A DNA stretch of 62,000 bases from Zygnema cylindricum (GCA_037447655.1 JBBHKE010001902.1:9756-71755), one strand, 5' to 3'; counted from the stretch's first letter, positions 35,597 through 47,479 are shown. The notes: a model not told the origin generated them from the letters alone. Translations and numbers: made by a program.

Positions 35597-36487
35597 CTGT
35601 GACATCACACGCTCCCCAACCCTCCCCCCAATGTGTCTTCTAGTTAGTATGTGGTACGAGTTATACATTTAGAAAAAAATAAGTTCAAATTCTACGTACA
35701 TAAACGTTGTGGGTCTTTATCCACCATCAACATATTTTTTATGTAACTACTGTTTTAGTTAATAGAATTACATTGTGCGCACGCAAAATCCATTCAAAAA
35801 CACCCTTGTTTTCCCTCCCTAACACCCCCCTCGGCATCCCTCTCTCCCAAAGAAAAAACACAATAATATATAGAAAATACAACCTAAAAACAAATATACA
35901 ACATCGATTGCTTTCACATCATACACCTTTTGTCACAATCCTCCACCTCTTTTTTCCTTCATCACAAAAAGATAATAGTTTGCAAAACCAGAAAAAACCC
36001 ACAAAAAAATAAACGGAAAAATACACAGACAATAAATGTAATGTTTCCACACCATATTTATTTCTATCACATTCCCCTCCCCCGTCTTCCTTCACATGTC
36101 ACTTAATTTTCCGTAATTATTATTTCTAAGACAAAATAAAAAAACAAACAAAAAAATCAGCTATACAAACGTAATGCATCATAACAGAAAAAAAACCTTC
36201 AAACATCAAAAGGTTTTCGTTTCCTATTCTACCAATTACAAATTAAGAAATTCCCTCGAACACACACAACCAATGAGTATAAGTAGTTATTATTTATAAC
36301 GAAAAATTAACACATTACTGTTAGGTTAATCCTACTTCCCTCCAAAAACACGCCACTACCCTCCAAAATGATTTCTCTCTTTTACATTACAAATAATATT
36401 TATATTCAATGTATTAAAACATTTTCGCTTAATACTAATTTCGAGCACAATGTACGCGCAACATGGTCGTAGTCCCATGTGTCTTAC

Positions 36488-36559
36488 AAGGTCTCAAGGG
36501 ATGTGAGTTGACCGATGGACGATGGAATGCTGCCACTCAACTGGTTGTGAGATAGGGAT
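36488..36559 (-). CDS. LRR exon 7 (72 nt)
   Basis: Encodes SLSHNQLSGSIPSSIGQL, then TSLET and the split Leu. The acceptor is GTCACAG and the donor GTAAGAC. It lies just outside the large duplication and has no copy B partner in the window. Confidence 0.86.
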
Positions 36560-36639
36560 CTGTGACACAAAAAATTACACTCCGCCGACATAACCACCAA
36601 GTGCACAAGTTAACTTTTCGCTAAAAACTGAGCATATAT

Positions 36640-37400
36640 CTTTTCCTCTCCTCCCATTTAGTTTACCTCTCCCCTCCCTTCCTCTATACCCCTTTTTTTC
36701 AATCTGTCTCAATGACTCCCATTGGCCTTTAAGACCCTCACATTTTTTTTAGAGGACTTTAGATAAAAAACTCGTTGTCTTTGTCCCTCTCCCGCTTCTC
36801 TCTCTCTCCTACCCTCCCTCCTTCCCCTCCCACTTCCCCTACTCCCGCCCCCTCTTAGTCTCCATCTCCTACTTATCTCCCTCCATCTTCCCCCCTCTCT
36901 CTTCCTCGCCCTCTCTCCTTTTCCCTCTTCCTTTTCCTCTCTCTCCCTTTACCTCTCCCTTTTCCTCTCGCTCTACCTCCCCCTCTACCTCTCCCTCACC
37001 TCTTCCTCGCTCCGTTGTACGTTCTCTTTTTCATTGGCTCTCTCTCTCTCTCTCGATCTCTCCTACTCATTATTCCTTTTAGGCTCTCTCGATCACTTTC
37101 CTTCTCTCTCTACAGACCGAGCTCGCTATTGTTCTCTCGCTCGTTGCCCCTCCCTCTTCCCACCTATCTCTTTCTTTGTTTTTCCCCTAATTTTGACTCC
37201 ATCTCACAGTTTGCATTTCTCACTCTTTATTATCCCCATTTTTTTGTCGCCTCAATCACTTTTCTTCTTACTCTTTCTTACCCTCTTTTTACACGAATCC
37301 CTCTCTCATCACCCCTCCCTCGCACTCTCCTTCCCACTCTTTCTCTCTCTTTACTTCTCTTCCCCCATATACTCCCTTTGGAAAAGAGAACCTTGAGTGT
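36640..37400. repeat. Pyrimidine-rich tract
   Basis: About 760 bp of mostly C and T on the plus strand (CTCTCTCC and CCCTCC units), purine-rich in the gene's sense strand. Leu/Ser-rich frames across it are composition artefacts. Confidence 0.8.
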
Positions 37401-37439
37401 GAGTTGCTCAGATTTTGGTATGGGTTAAGGTAAGCATCT

Positions 37440-37760
37440 AGGCAGTGGAATCTAAAATTTGATGTGTTTTTGAGAAATCTCGGATTGTTGTATATGTATA
37501 GGATCTACTACTGAGGTAATCTACAATGGAAATCAAAAAAGTAAAGAGAGCACTCAAGACCAGGTTCGAAATGACAGACTTGGGAGAAGCAAAGTACATC
37601 TTAGAAATAAAAGTAAAAATAAATGGAAAGAAAAAATGTAATCAAAATGACCCAAAAGAGGCAATAGGAAACATGTTAGAAAGATTTGAAATGGTAAATG
37701 TTAAAAGGAGTGCTAAACAAGAGTTGGGAAAAAACAGCAACAGGAGCAAGCATTAAACAG
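37440..37760 (+). pseudogene. Copia RT fragment, third family
   Basis: The frame from 37,526 reads EIKKVKRALKTRFEMTDLGE, AKYILEIKV and NMLERFEMVN, the C-terminal end of a copia reverse transcriptase (FxMxDLGEAxYILGI and MLxRFxM motifs). It is antisense to the LRR gene, inside the intron between exons 6 and 7. Upstream RT and downstream RNase H are missing. Confidence 0.75.
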
Positions 37761-37765
37761 CAGCA

Positions 37766-37963
37766 AGCATTATAGTGGAAGATAGCATTATAGTGGAAGA
37801 TAACATTAGAGTGGAAAAGAGTGGAAGACAGAATTATAGTGGAAGATAACATTAGAGTGGAAAAGAGTGGAAGATAGAATTATAGTGGAAGATAACATTA
37901 GAGTGGAAAAGAGTGGAAGACAGAATTATAGTGGAAGATAACATTAGAGTGGAAAAATGTAAG
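37766..37963. repeat. 46-bp tandem repeat, about four units
   Basis: The ATTATAGTGGAAGATAAC start recurs at 37,787, 37,833, 37,879 and 37,925, exactly 46 bp apart. A shorter half unit lies upstream. Confidence 0.93.
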
Positions 37964-38783
37964 ACAGGGGAGCAAGAATTTAGGTCAAACATTCTTTATC
38001 GCCAGATTGTTTGCAGTCTAGTCTACTAATGAACTGTAGAAGACCCGATTAGCTGCAACAGTAGGAGTTTCTAGTAGGTTTTTATAAAATCGTACATAAT
38101 TAAATTGGGATGCAGCTGAAAGAGTCTTATAGATACTTACCTGATTCTTAGAAACAAAAGCGAAAAAAATAATACCATACATTCTTTACCGCCAGATTGT
38201 TGGAAGTATAATCTACTTTATGAACTGAAAAAAAAAATTGCACTAATGTAGATTACTTAATAGACTTATAAATCGGTCAAAGTTTCATAGTCAAATCTCA
38301 AACATGTTCATACTTATGACCTTTCAAACAGGTCCAAAAATGCACACACAGTGAACTTGTAAAAGCTATACTAAAAGTGTCTAAGTCATCACTTATACTA
38401 ATACACTTATCCAATTGCGCCCTTTTATCTACTCATATCACTTCTTATCCAATCAACTACCCTGCGTCGCTAAGTCTGAATTACCACGTCTGTTCTACCA
38501 TTATAAACAGGTGCTATGCATATATACGACCAAAAACCAATTCATTACAATGAGACACTAAACTACAATATACACACTTGTAAAAGTTATTCTAAAATTG
38601 TTTAAAATCTTAATTTACACTAATACACTATCTAACTGCCCTCTTATCTAATCAAATCTCTTCTTATCCAATTAGATCTGTATAGAGTACTTAATAGTAC
38701 TATACATTGCTACGGCCGTACTACCATGTGTACACGGCCGAACTACCATTATGAAGAGTACCTGTATCCGGCCAAGGTTGAAC

Positions 38784-39004
38784 TACACCGCCAATCGTTA
38801 TTAGCGTTGTGTACGCTAATTCCGTCCCGCTTTTTTTTTTTTTTATTCTCATATAGAATTATCCACACTATTTAAAAAAAACCCTAATTCCTAATTAGAA
38901 TAGATGAATTCTTCGAAAATTTTCAAATTCCCAATTAGCGTAAACCACGCTAATTATTCGTATATGCTAAAAAAACTTACACGCTAATAACGATTGGCGG
39001 TGTA
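38784..39004. mobile_element. MITE with perfect 23-bp terminal inverted repeats
   Basis: 221 bp. The left end starts TACACCGCCAATCGTTATTA and the right end is its exact reverse complement, ending GGCGGTGTA. Ends in TA suggest TA target duplication, as for Tc1/mariner-type MITEs. No coding capacity. It carries internal GCTAATT half-sites. Confidence 0.88.
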
Positions 39005-39948
39005 CCATATGTACACAGCCGAACTACCTTCATGAACAAATCCGACAAATCCTACACCTTTATACGGCCAGAAACCAATTTATCACCATGAGGCACTTAA
39101 GGACAATACACGCACTATTATCTAATGCGTAACAGATAACGGATGTTCTAATGAAAACATTCCATCGACCACCTGTACGATTGCATTCTCTTCCACCAAA
39201 GTTGAGAATATTGTCGGCACTTCGACCACGAAAACCGCTATTTGGTTTAGTCGCCTCCACGACGATATTGTGCTACGATAGTCCAACTTGCGTAATACTT
39301 CACCAAGCCCGACCAGTATCTCAAATTCATATCTGTAACTCCGATTTGTGTGACTAGCCATGCTTTAATCGAGAGGGTAAATTGAGTATATTTTCAAGCC
39401 TGGTATAAATTGACATCTATCTTTTAAGTTTAAACGCAGGTTGGTGCATCTAGAATTTTGTTCACAGTTTGTATATCTAAATTTTCGTTAAGTGTTGTGT
39501 ACCTCTTTTACTTAATTTGTGTCTACCTCTGGTCACGTAGTAGGTTCTTATCGGAAACTAAAAGAATCTTGACTCCTTTTCCTGGAACTAGCTCTACCTT
39601 CATCAGCTATACCTAGAAATAACCTTTTCTCAAAACCGCCTTTGCACAAACTCATTGACGAAAACCTTCTTGTCTTCTTTATTTGCCACTCATCCACATA
39701 TCTTTTGTTCCTTTTGGCCTCTTGTTTGTTTTCGGCCTTTCCTGATCTTTTGTTTTTTCTTTACTTTGGCCTTTTATGGCCTCTCCATCGTTGTAATTAT
39801 TGAGAAGTATCATTTCTAATGTTCATTACAATTATCAGCTATTTCCTTGCTTTGTTTCACATAGAATATTCGTTTCCGAATGATTAAAAAAAAAAATTAA
39901 GACATCCCTATGTAGAGCACACTCTTGATCCGCAACATCGCTGTAGTG

Positions 39949-40030
39949 TCATTAATTCTTTGAGGAATGTCATTTGACTATTGAAATTTTGAATGCTTCC
40001 ACTACACTGGTTGCCAAATAGATATATATG
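39949..40030 (-). pseudogene. Decayed LRR exon
   Basis: The minus strand still shows GGCAACCAGTGTAGTGGAAG and GTCAAATGACATTCCTC, but the core has substitutions, the frame is lost and the GTAAGAC donor is gone (ATTAATGAC instead). Confidence 0.65.
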
Positions 40031-40544
40031 ATAGCGAATACTCACACTTCACCCCCCAATGTGTTCTAGTGAGTAAGCAGTATAAGTTACAGCTGAAAAA
40101 AGTTGAGTGTGAAAATTCTTAGGAAACACATATCTAAGGTTTCTACCCACAATCACACTATCACGCTATAAACATTTTCTTTTGAATCATACCTGGAAAA
40201 TAAAATCTGAAAAAATCTCCTTATCCTCTTGCTCCTCTCTCTACTTTTCCTCTCCCTCCCATTTTTTCCATCTCTCTCATTGCTTTGACGACCCTCTTCT
40301 AGTATTTAAAACCCAAAAAAAAACCATAAATATTTCCTAAAATAATCAACCTCAAAACTCCCCTTCGACCTTTCCTCCCTCATTTCCACTACCCGTTATG
40401 AGCACACCAATTCCTTCTGTCTCAACGGGCCTCTGTTGGGCCTCTATCGCTATACCTCACTCCAGAAAGCATTTTCTCTCCATTTTTTATTACTAATACC
40501 ATATCATCATTAATGACATTGTCATTTTCAATTAAACATAGAAA

Positions 40545-41240
40545 TCTACAAACCGCATAGACCATAAAACCATAAAACCCCAAAAACCCTTGAAAGCCTT
40601 AAAAGCACTAACAACCCGAAAAGATTTATAAGCCTTTTAAAAATCTAAAACCACAATGCGTTAAAATCTTTACCCACTTATACCCTCAAACCCTTAAAGC
40701 CCTAGAAACACTACAAACCTAACAACTTGAGAAACCATTGTAAATTAAAACAATTAGAAATTGGAGTAACGATAAACACTTAAAATACCCAAAAAGTCCT
40801 AATAATCGAAACAATTTTATTAAACCGAAATACACCACAAACCCTGCAAAGCCTTAAAACATTGAAATTCTTAAAACCGTAAAAACTCCTTTTATCCTAA
40901 AAACTATAAAAAAATTGAAAACTCTTTTAACTCATAAAAAATTGCAAGATATGTCTAAAACCCCGTAGAACCCTTGAAACTTTGGAAACCCTAAAAGCAT
41001 TACAAAACCTTAACACCGTAAAACCTTCAAACCCACAAAATACCTCGAGAAAACAAAAACCATAAAAATCCTAAAAACGCTAAAAATCACATAAAATAAA
41101 AAATCACCGTAAAAGCTTGAAACTCTAAAAATCTTCAAACCCTAAAAACTTTCTAAACCATAAAACCATAAAAACATAAAATTGACAAACCAAAAAAATC
41201 CTAAAAACTATAAAAAAATAAAACCCTCAAAACCCGCCCT
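40545..41240. repeat. Degenerate CCCTAAA-like tract
   Basis: Copy B partner of 27,160-27,880, same orientation. Confidence 0.7.
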
Positions 41241-41557
41241 CCTTATAACCGAGCATGCTATAGTCTTCCGTCTTGAAGAGTTGTTTGACCTTCATCACTC
41301 TACGTTTCACGCTAATAAAACCCTTTTTTTCCTCTTTCAATATTTATAAGTATAAAATTTTATTTAATGTTATTATAATCATAATCACTATTATTTATAT
41401 AACTATTATTTTAAATAATTAGATTTTTAAGTATCTATTGTTATTATCTTTAGTAATTTCGCGCTCTTTCTTCACATATGATATTTCTTTTGAAATAATT
41501 AGGCCATAGCAATTGCACACTTTTGATGTGCAACATAGGCATTGTCTTGTATCTCAC

Positions 41558-41629
41558 AATGTTTGGAGGGATGTCAGTTGACCGATGGACGAAGGAATAC
41601 TTCCACTCAATTGGTTCTCAAATAAATGT
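41558..41629 (-). CDS. LRR exon 6 (72 nt)
   Basis: Encodes HLFENQLSGSIPSSIGQL, then TSLQT and the split Leu. The acceptor is GTCAAAG, with a TACTAAC branch point at 41,687-41,693. The donor is GTGAGAT. Partner of exon 15. Confidence 0.85.
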
Positions 41630-41842
41630 CTTTGACACAAAACATTCACACCCCAACATTTCCCCTCCTCCCAAAATTGTCACCTAGTTAGTATGCGATA
41701 CAAGTTATAAACTAAAGTAATTGAGACCGTTCCTTCAACGAACAAATCTAAAGGGTTTGTACCCACAATCACAATTGAGAAAAAGTGATAAATATTTTTC
41801 AATATTCATTACTCAGATATGCCATGGTGTCATGTATCTTAC

Positions 41843-41860
41843 AAGGTAGAAAGGGCTGTC
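41843..41860 (-). pseudogene. Truncated LRR exon stub (18 bp plus donor)
   Basis: AAGGTAGAAAGGGCTGTC follows a CTTAC donor box and matches the 3' end of exon 14. It then joins sequence equivalent to 30,316 in copy A. The deletion breakpoint lies inside the exon. Here the donor is the normal GT. Confidence 0.75.
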
Positions 41861-42050
41861 TTTCTCAAAAGTATAAACTTTTATTGTTATTTTTTTGGAA
41901 CACTGAATGGTATTTATTGTTTTAGTAAATATTATTATTAATTATTGCTTCACATAGAGCATCTTATTCCAAATGGTTAAAAAGTTTCTTAAGTTATACA
42001 AGTTAGGAGCACACATTTGATGCACAAAGGTACAATGTGACGTGTATTAC

Positions 42051-42122
42051 AAGGATTGAAGGGATGTAAGCTGGCCGATGGACGATGGAATGCTTTCACT
42101 CAAATTATTATGAGATAAATCT
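42051..42122 (-). CDS. LRR exon 5 (72 nt)
   Basis: Encodes DLSHNNLSESIPSSIGQL, then TSLQS and the split Leu. The acceptor is GTCACAG, with a TACTAAC branch point at 42,178-42,184. The donor is GTAATAC. A Glu replaces the conserved Gly of LSG. Partner of exon 12. Confidence 0.85.
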
Positions 42123-42906
42123 CTGTGACACCAAACATTCACACCGCATCAACATCCACTTCCCAAAGTGTCTACTAGTTAGTATGCGGTAAGGCTCATA
42201 GGTTTAAGAAACGATTGAGTTCAAATTCTTAATAAATGCATTTAGTGTATTTTTGTCCACAATCACACTTCAAAAAAAAATGATGATTATTATATTTGAT
42301 ATCATGCTTTTGCATTGTTAGGTTGAAACTTTGCACACACAAGATCCACACAAAACCATATTTGCTTGTATATCTCTCCGCCCCAATGCCCGCCCTCCCC
42401 CTTTTTCCCGCATTGAAAAGAAAAAGTCAAATATAACATTCGAAATTAAAAGATAAATAAAAGAACACATTTACGACATCCATTGTTTACACACCACACG
42501 GCTACTTCATTCTTATTTAAACCTTTTTTATTTTTTTTTCTAGTTTTGCTATTGTTCACTATTAACTAATATTTATTAATAATCATTATCGTTTCATTGT
42601 TACTTTACAATCACGTGCTATTTACTTTTTACTTGTTATTTTTATTAAGTATTTATTGTTTACTATTATTTGGTATTTAGTATCAATCATTTGTTATTTA
42701 TTCTATTTTTATTCATTAGTATTTGTTGTTTTTTACTCTTATTTCATTATATTACTTAATTATTTTATTATTTTATTATTATTGTTTATTTTGTTATGAT
42801 TATTATTATTATTTAATTATATTTATTAGTTATTCTTTTGCTATATTCATTAGAATTTATCGTTGATAAATAGTTAATCAACATAGTTGTAGTGCTTTGT
42901 GGCTTA

Positions 42907-42945
42907 AGTTGTTGAAGAGATGTTAATCGATTAATTGTAGTAAAT
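42907..42945 (-). pseudogene. Decayed LRR exon remnant, copy B
   Basis: AGTTGTTGAAGAGATGTTAA after GGCTTA matches the remnant at 31,390. Confidence 0.5.
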
Positions 42946-43316
42946 AGAAATAGTGGACTACACTCTCATACATAATACATATAAATTATACATTAGAGCA
43001 TTAGTTTATGTTTTTAAGTCATCACCGATTATTACTTTTACCCTTTATGCTTCTAACTATTACATTATATATTCCTACTGCTTATTGTTAAACACTACTT
43101 GTTTTTAATGTTAAACACTACTTGTTTTTTATTGTACCAGTCATAAAACTTCAATATTTTATATCTACAAAATCTTTAATACTGTTTATAAGTGATTTTT
43201 ATATATTTATTATAATAAGAATATGCAACAATCTACTATTATTTACTATCATTCATTACTAACATGTTCATTGTGTTACTTGATATGCAACAAAGCCATG
43301 ATATCATGTGTCTTAC

Positions 43317-43421
43317 AAATATTGGAGGGAACTCAGTTGACCAATGGACCATGGAATACTTCCACTCAATTGGTTACCATATGGTATAGATTCAAACTTT
43401 GATGGGCTATCAGATAGACTC
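43317..43421 (-). CDS. Long LRR exon 4 (105 nt, 11-residue insertion)
   Basis: Reads SLSDSPSKFESIPYG followed by NQLSGSIPWSIGQL, SSLQY and the split Leu. The acceptor is GTCCCAG and the donor GTAAGAC. Its insertion aligns without gaps with that of exon 11, and SP, FE and the P before H/Y-G are kept. The IPWSIG Trp is shared by this pair only. Confidence 0.82.
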
Positions 43422-43934
43422 CTGGGACACCAAACGTTCACACCCCATCAACAGCCACCCCCCAAAGTGTTTCCCAATTAGTGAATGTTACGCTTCCGAC
43501 TAGAAAAACTTGAGTGAGAAAACTTTTAGCAAACGCATGTACAGGTTTTGTATCCACTGTCACACTTCAGAGAAATTGACAGAAAAAACGATGAACAGTT
43601 GATATTAGATCACGCCAAAAAAATAAAGCCACCCCTTTCCTCTTGCTCCTCTCTCTCTTCCTCTCCATTTTCCTAACCTTTCACTTCCTCTCAGCCTCAA
43701 TGACCCTCGCCTGGGCATTAAAACCCAAAAACCCTTCAAAACCCCTAAATAAATTATCCTCAAAATCCTTTTCCACGATTACCCTCTTCCTCCTGCTACT
43801 CTTTTATGAGCATGCCATATTCCTCAGTATCAACGAGCCTTATGTCGCCACCATTTTCATACCTCTACCCCTAAAAAATCTCTTTTTTCCCCCCTTTAAT
43901 ATCACCAAATATCATAATTATCATCATTGCTATC

Positions 43935-44530
43935 TTTAATTCCAAAACCTAAAAACCAGCAAAACCCTAAAAAACCTAAAACCATTCCTAAAAATCGTAA
44001 ATACACTAAAAACAAAAAACTCTATAAACCTTTAATTCCCTAAAAACACAAACCCTAAGAATACATTATCGCTTAAAAATCTTAGAAGCGTTAAATTGCT
44101 GCAAACTTCAGAAGATTTAAAAGCCCTCAAAAAATTAGAACACGAAAACCCTAAATTCCTTGAATTCCCTACTGTAAAAACAAAGAAAAACCTAAGCCAT
44201 ATAACGTAAAAACTTGAACAAATCTACAAATCCAACAAGCCCTACAAACCGTAAAACCCATATAACAACAAAAAACCTTGAAACCGTACAATCCTCCAAA
44301 TCATGAACATCCAAAAATCATAAAAATTTTAAAGATCTCAAAGAACCTTAAAATCCCTAAACCTTTTGAAACTTTTAAAACTAAAAAATCCTACAATTTC
44401 TACAAATCCGAAAAACCCTAAAACCCTTCAACCATAAAAAACTTTAAAATTATAAAAACCCTAATCTACAATTCCTAAGACCTTGAAAACCTTCGAAACC
44501 ATAAAAAAAAAAAACCTTCGAAACCCTCCC
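43935..44530. repeat. Degenerate CCCTAAA-like tract
   Basis: Copy B partner of 32,355-32,930. Confidence 0.7.
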
Positions 44531-44869
44531 TCTCTCTATACCCAAGGATCAAGCCATAGCCCCCATCTCAGTGGGCGTTGTTTGGCCTCCATTGCTAAAC
44601 GTCTCTCAACAAAAAAACCTTTTTTACCCCATATTACAACAATAAACTATTGTTTTATTATTTTATAAATCATTAATATGCATAATTGCTAATTATTGTT
44701 TTTAACTGCAATTGTAATAAATATTAGTAATTATTTAATATTATCAATTACTTCATGCCTTTGCTTCACATAGAACACATCTTTTCAAATCGTCCAAAGA
44801 ATTTTCAAGCCTTAAAAATTTGGAGCACACTTTTGAAACGCAACATAGCTTTGGTGTCATGTGTTTTAC

Positions 44870-44941
44870 AAGTATTGGAGGGATGTGAGTTGACCGATGG
44901 ACGATGGAATGCTGCCACTCAACTGGTTGTCAAATAGATCT
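44870..44941 (-). CDS. LRR exon 3 (72 nt)
   Basis: Encodes DLFDNQLSGSIPSSIGQL, then TSLQY and the split Leu. The acceptor is GTCACAG and the donor GTAAAAC. Partner of exon 10. Confidence 0.87.
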
Positions 44942-46468
44942 CTGTGACACCGAATATTAACACCCCACCAATACCAGCCCTCAAAAGATGTATTAACACC
45001 CCACGAATAGCAACCCTCCTTGTCACTGTGGTACAAAGTCATGCGATAAATAAAAAGTTGATTGCGAATTTTTAGTAATACATCTGTAGAGTTTTTTTGC
45101 TATCTTGAATCCATCTCCTACCCTCCATTCCATCTTTTCTTCCATCATATCATTTACTTTTCCATCACTAACATTTCTTTAAATGTATAACAAAATCATG
45201 TAGCACAAAAGAAAGATCAATTTTACTCTCCAATTTTTACTTCTGAAAAGGTACGAAAAAACCATCTGAACCATCTGAGCTGGTTACCTATTTCTCAATC
45301 CACGGCTCTCGGATGATCGTCCCTTCTACCGAAGCATAAGTCAATAAAAAATGAGCAACCAATTTTAACCGCAAATTTTTTTGACTTCTCGTAAGTCATG
45401 CAAATTTTTTTGCGCAAAAAAAAGATGATTTGAAAAAAACCTTCATGTCGCAAACCTACAGCATTTTATGTGGTTTTTTTTCCGTTTTAATTCTATTTAT
45501 AAAGCTTTTTTTTATAATAACTATAGCACCACTAAGTATGCTTGCCAATTGTTCAATACAAAAGTAAATTTTCTAATTCAATATGGTTTTATTTGTGTTA
45601 TATTTTTTTGTATTTTTTTCACAATTGCGTTTCCAAATTTGTATTTCCGGTTCTCGATATTTTCATAGAAATTAGACAATATAGGATTTTCAAGGAGCTA
45701 TTGTATGCATTAATTAGGTAAGGATTATGATTTTTAGATGGGGCACAGAACACGGCAGTTTTTACAATACATAAATTTTCTTATCATTTGTTTCACAATT
45801 ATATTTGTTCTTAAAGATACTAGTATCATTTGTTGCTACTCTTATTTTCAATAAATTTTTTTTTAATGAATAATTTTTATTAATAGCCTTTATTATTCTT
45901 ATTATAGTAGATTCTATTAAAACTACTAAAATTATTTGCCCCTGAAGAGCACCCCAGAGATCTTCTACCTTAAAAATACTCCCCCTAAAATTTCCTTCTT
46001 GCCTCGACAACGCCCCTCTAGCTTTCCAAACAACCACAAAACTACCAAAATAAATGATAGGGGTCGTCTAAAATAACACGCACAAAAACCCTACATCTAG
46101 ACCCTCCCCCCACACTCCCCCCACCCTCACATCCTTCTTCTAACCTCCACAAGCACGCCGTAGCCCTTGTGTAGACGGGCCCGATCAACCGTCCATCTTT
46201 AAACCCCCGTTTAGAAAAAACTTTTTTTTCTCCATTCAATATTATGAATGTTATTGTAGTCGTTATTATCAAGTAACTATTATTATTACAAATTATTAGT
46301 TACATTTATAATTTATATTAGTTTGAGAAATTTTCATAAACAAAATTCATTTTCCTCCTTTGATTCGCATAGAACATTTATTTTCAAAAAGAAAAAAAGG
46401 TAAGCCGTACCACCTCAGAGCACAACTTTTCATACGCCGCAACATAGCCAGCGTATCATCTGTCTTAC

Positions 46469-46540
46469 AAGTGTTGGAGGGATATCAGTTGACCGATGGA
46501 CGATGGAATACTTCCACTCAACTGGTTGTAAGATAGATCT
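46469..46540 (-). CDS. LRR exon 2 (72 nt)
   Basis: Encodes DLSYNQLSGSIPSSIGQL, then ISLQH and the split Leu. The acceptor is GTCACAG, with a TACTAAC branch point at 46,587-46,593. The donor is GTAAGAC. Partner of exons 8 and 9; the Ile in ISLQH is unique to this trio. Confidence 0.87.
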
Positions 46541-47479
46541 CTGTGACACCGCACGCTCCCCAACCCTCCACTCCAAGTGTCTTCCAGTTAGTATGTGGTA
46601 CAAGTTATACATTTAGAAAAAAATAAGTTTAAATTCTCATAAATGCAGTGGGTCTTTATCCACCATCAACATTACATTTATATAACTACTATTAAATTCT
46701 ATTTTTAGTTAACAAAATGGAACTTTGCGCACGCAAAATCCATTCAAACATCAAAAGGTAAACTTTCGTTCCCTATCCTACCATTTACAAATTCAGAAAT
46801 TTTCTCAACCACGCACAACCAGTGACTATAAATAGTTATTATTTATAACCAAAAATTTAACATATTATTGTTAAGTGTAAAGATAATCCTACTTCCCTCC
46901 AAGAACACGCCATTACTCTCTCTCTAGAACAGTCTCCCTTTCGCTCCCCCTTGCCTAAAAAAATACTTTTCCCCTCCTTCCCCTCCCCTTTTCTCACTCT
47001 TCCTCTCCCAACTTTGACTCAACGACCCCAGGCTGGCCTTTAAACCCCTATGAAACCCCAAAAAAAACCATAAAAACCCGAAGGGGAAACCACCATAAAT
47101 ATAGCCTGCCTCCATCTTTTTTCCCCTCCCTCTCTCTACTCCTCACAAGCACCGCACAACACTCCATTTCTACATGCCGGAATGAATATCATGATGAATG
47201 TAATTAATCAATTTATTACTGATCGTGTTTACTTTTTTATATTTTTAGCATCTTTTTCGTTATTTTTATGAGATATTATTTGCTTAAATTCAAAAGTACA
47301 AGTTTTAACTAATAAAACTTATGAAAATCAGTTTACAATTATATGATATATATTTTTGGTCCTAAGAACATTAATATTAAAGATGCATAGTAATTGCTAC
47401 AATTGTTTTTTAACAAGTTATTCTTAGAGCTTATTTTATTATGATTAATTCTTTTGAATAATATTGATATAAATACGAT

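Larger units (their letters stand above)
35110..35830 (-). repeat. Local tandem duplication, unit 2 (contains assembly gap)
   Basis: Repeats 34.4-35.1 kb at an offset of 729 bp over the cassette. The C-rich 11-bp tandem stops at the 10-N gap. Confidence 0.75.
26545..36360 (-). repeat. Large segmental tandem duplication, copy A
   Basis: Collinear with 39,216-46,920. Anchors: the TTTGGTTTAGTCGCCT box (26.61/39.24 kb), GTACCTCTTTTA (26.84/39.50 kb), CCCTAAA tract (27.2/40.6 kb), LRR exon 15/6, exon 12/5, the 105-nt exon 11/4, exon 10/3, exon 9/2 and the AGTAGTTATTATTTATAAC-like box (36.28/46.83 kb). It carries exons 8 to 15. Compared with copy B it lacks the region around the decayed exon at 39.95 kb but keeps exons 13 and 14. 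Confidence 0.88.
39216..46920 (-). repeat. Large segmental tandem duplication, copy B
   Basis: Partner of 26,545-36,360. It carries exons 2 to 6. It is about 2 kb shorter, because a deletion joined the middle of an exon (41,860) to DNA equivalent to 30,316, removing the partners of exons 13 and 14. It keeps a decayed exon at 39.95 kb that copy A lacks. Confidence 0.88.

Noticed and set aside
26545-39361. Similar minus-strand frames starting MASH at 26,727 and 39,361
   Set aside because: They are parts of the large duplication. Differences between them are mostly non-synonymous, so there is no sign of coding constraint.
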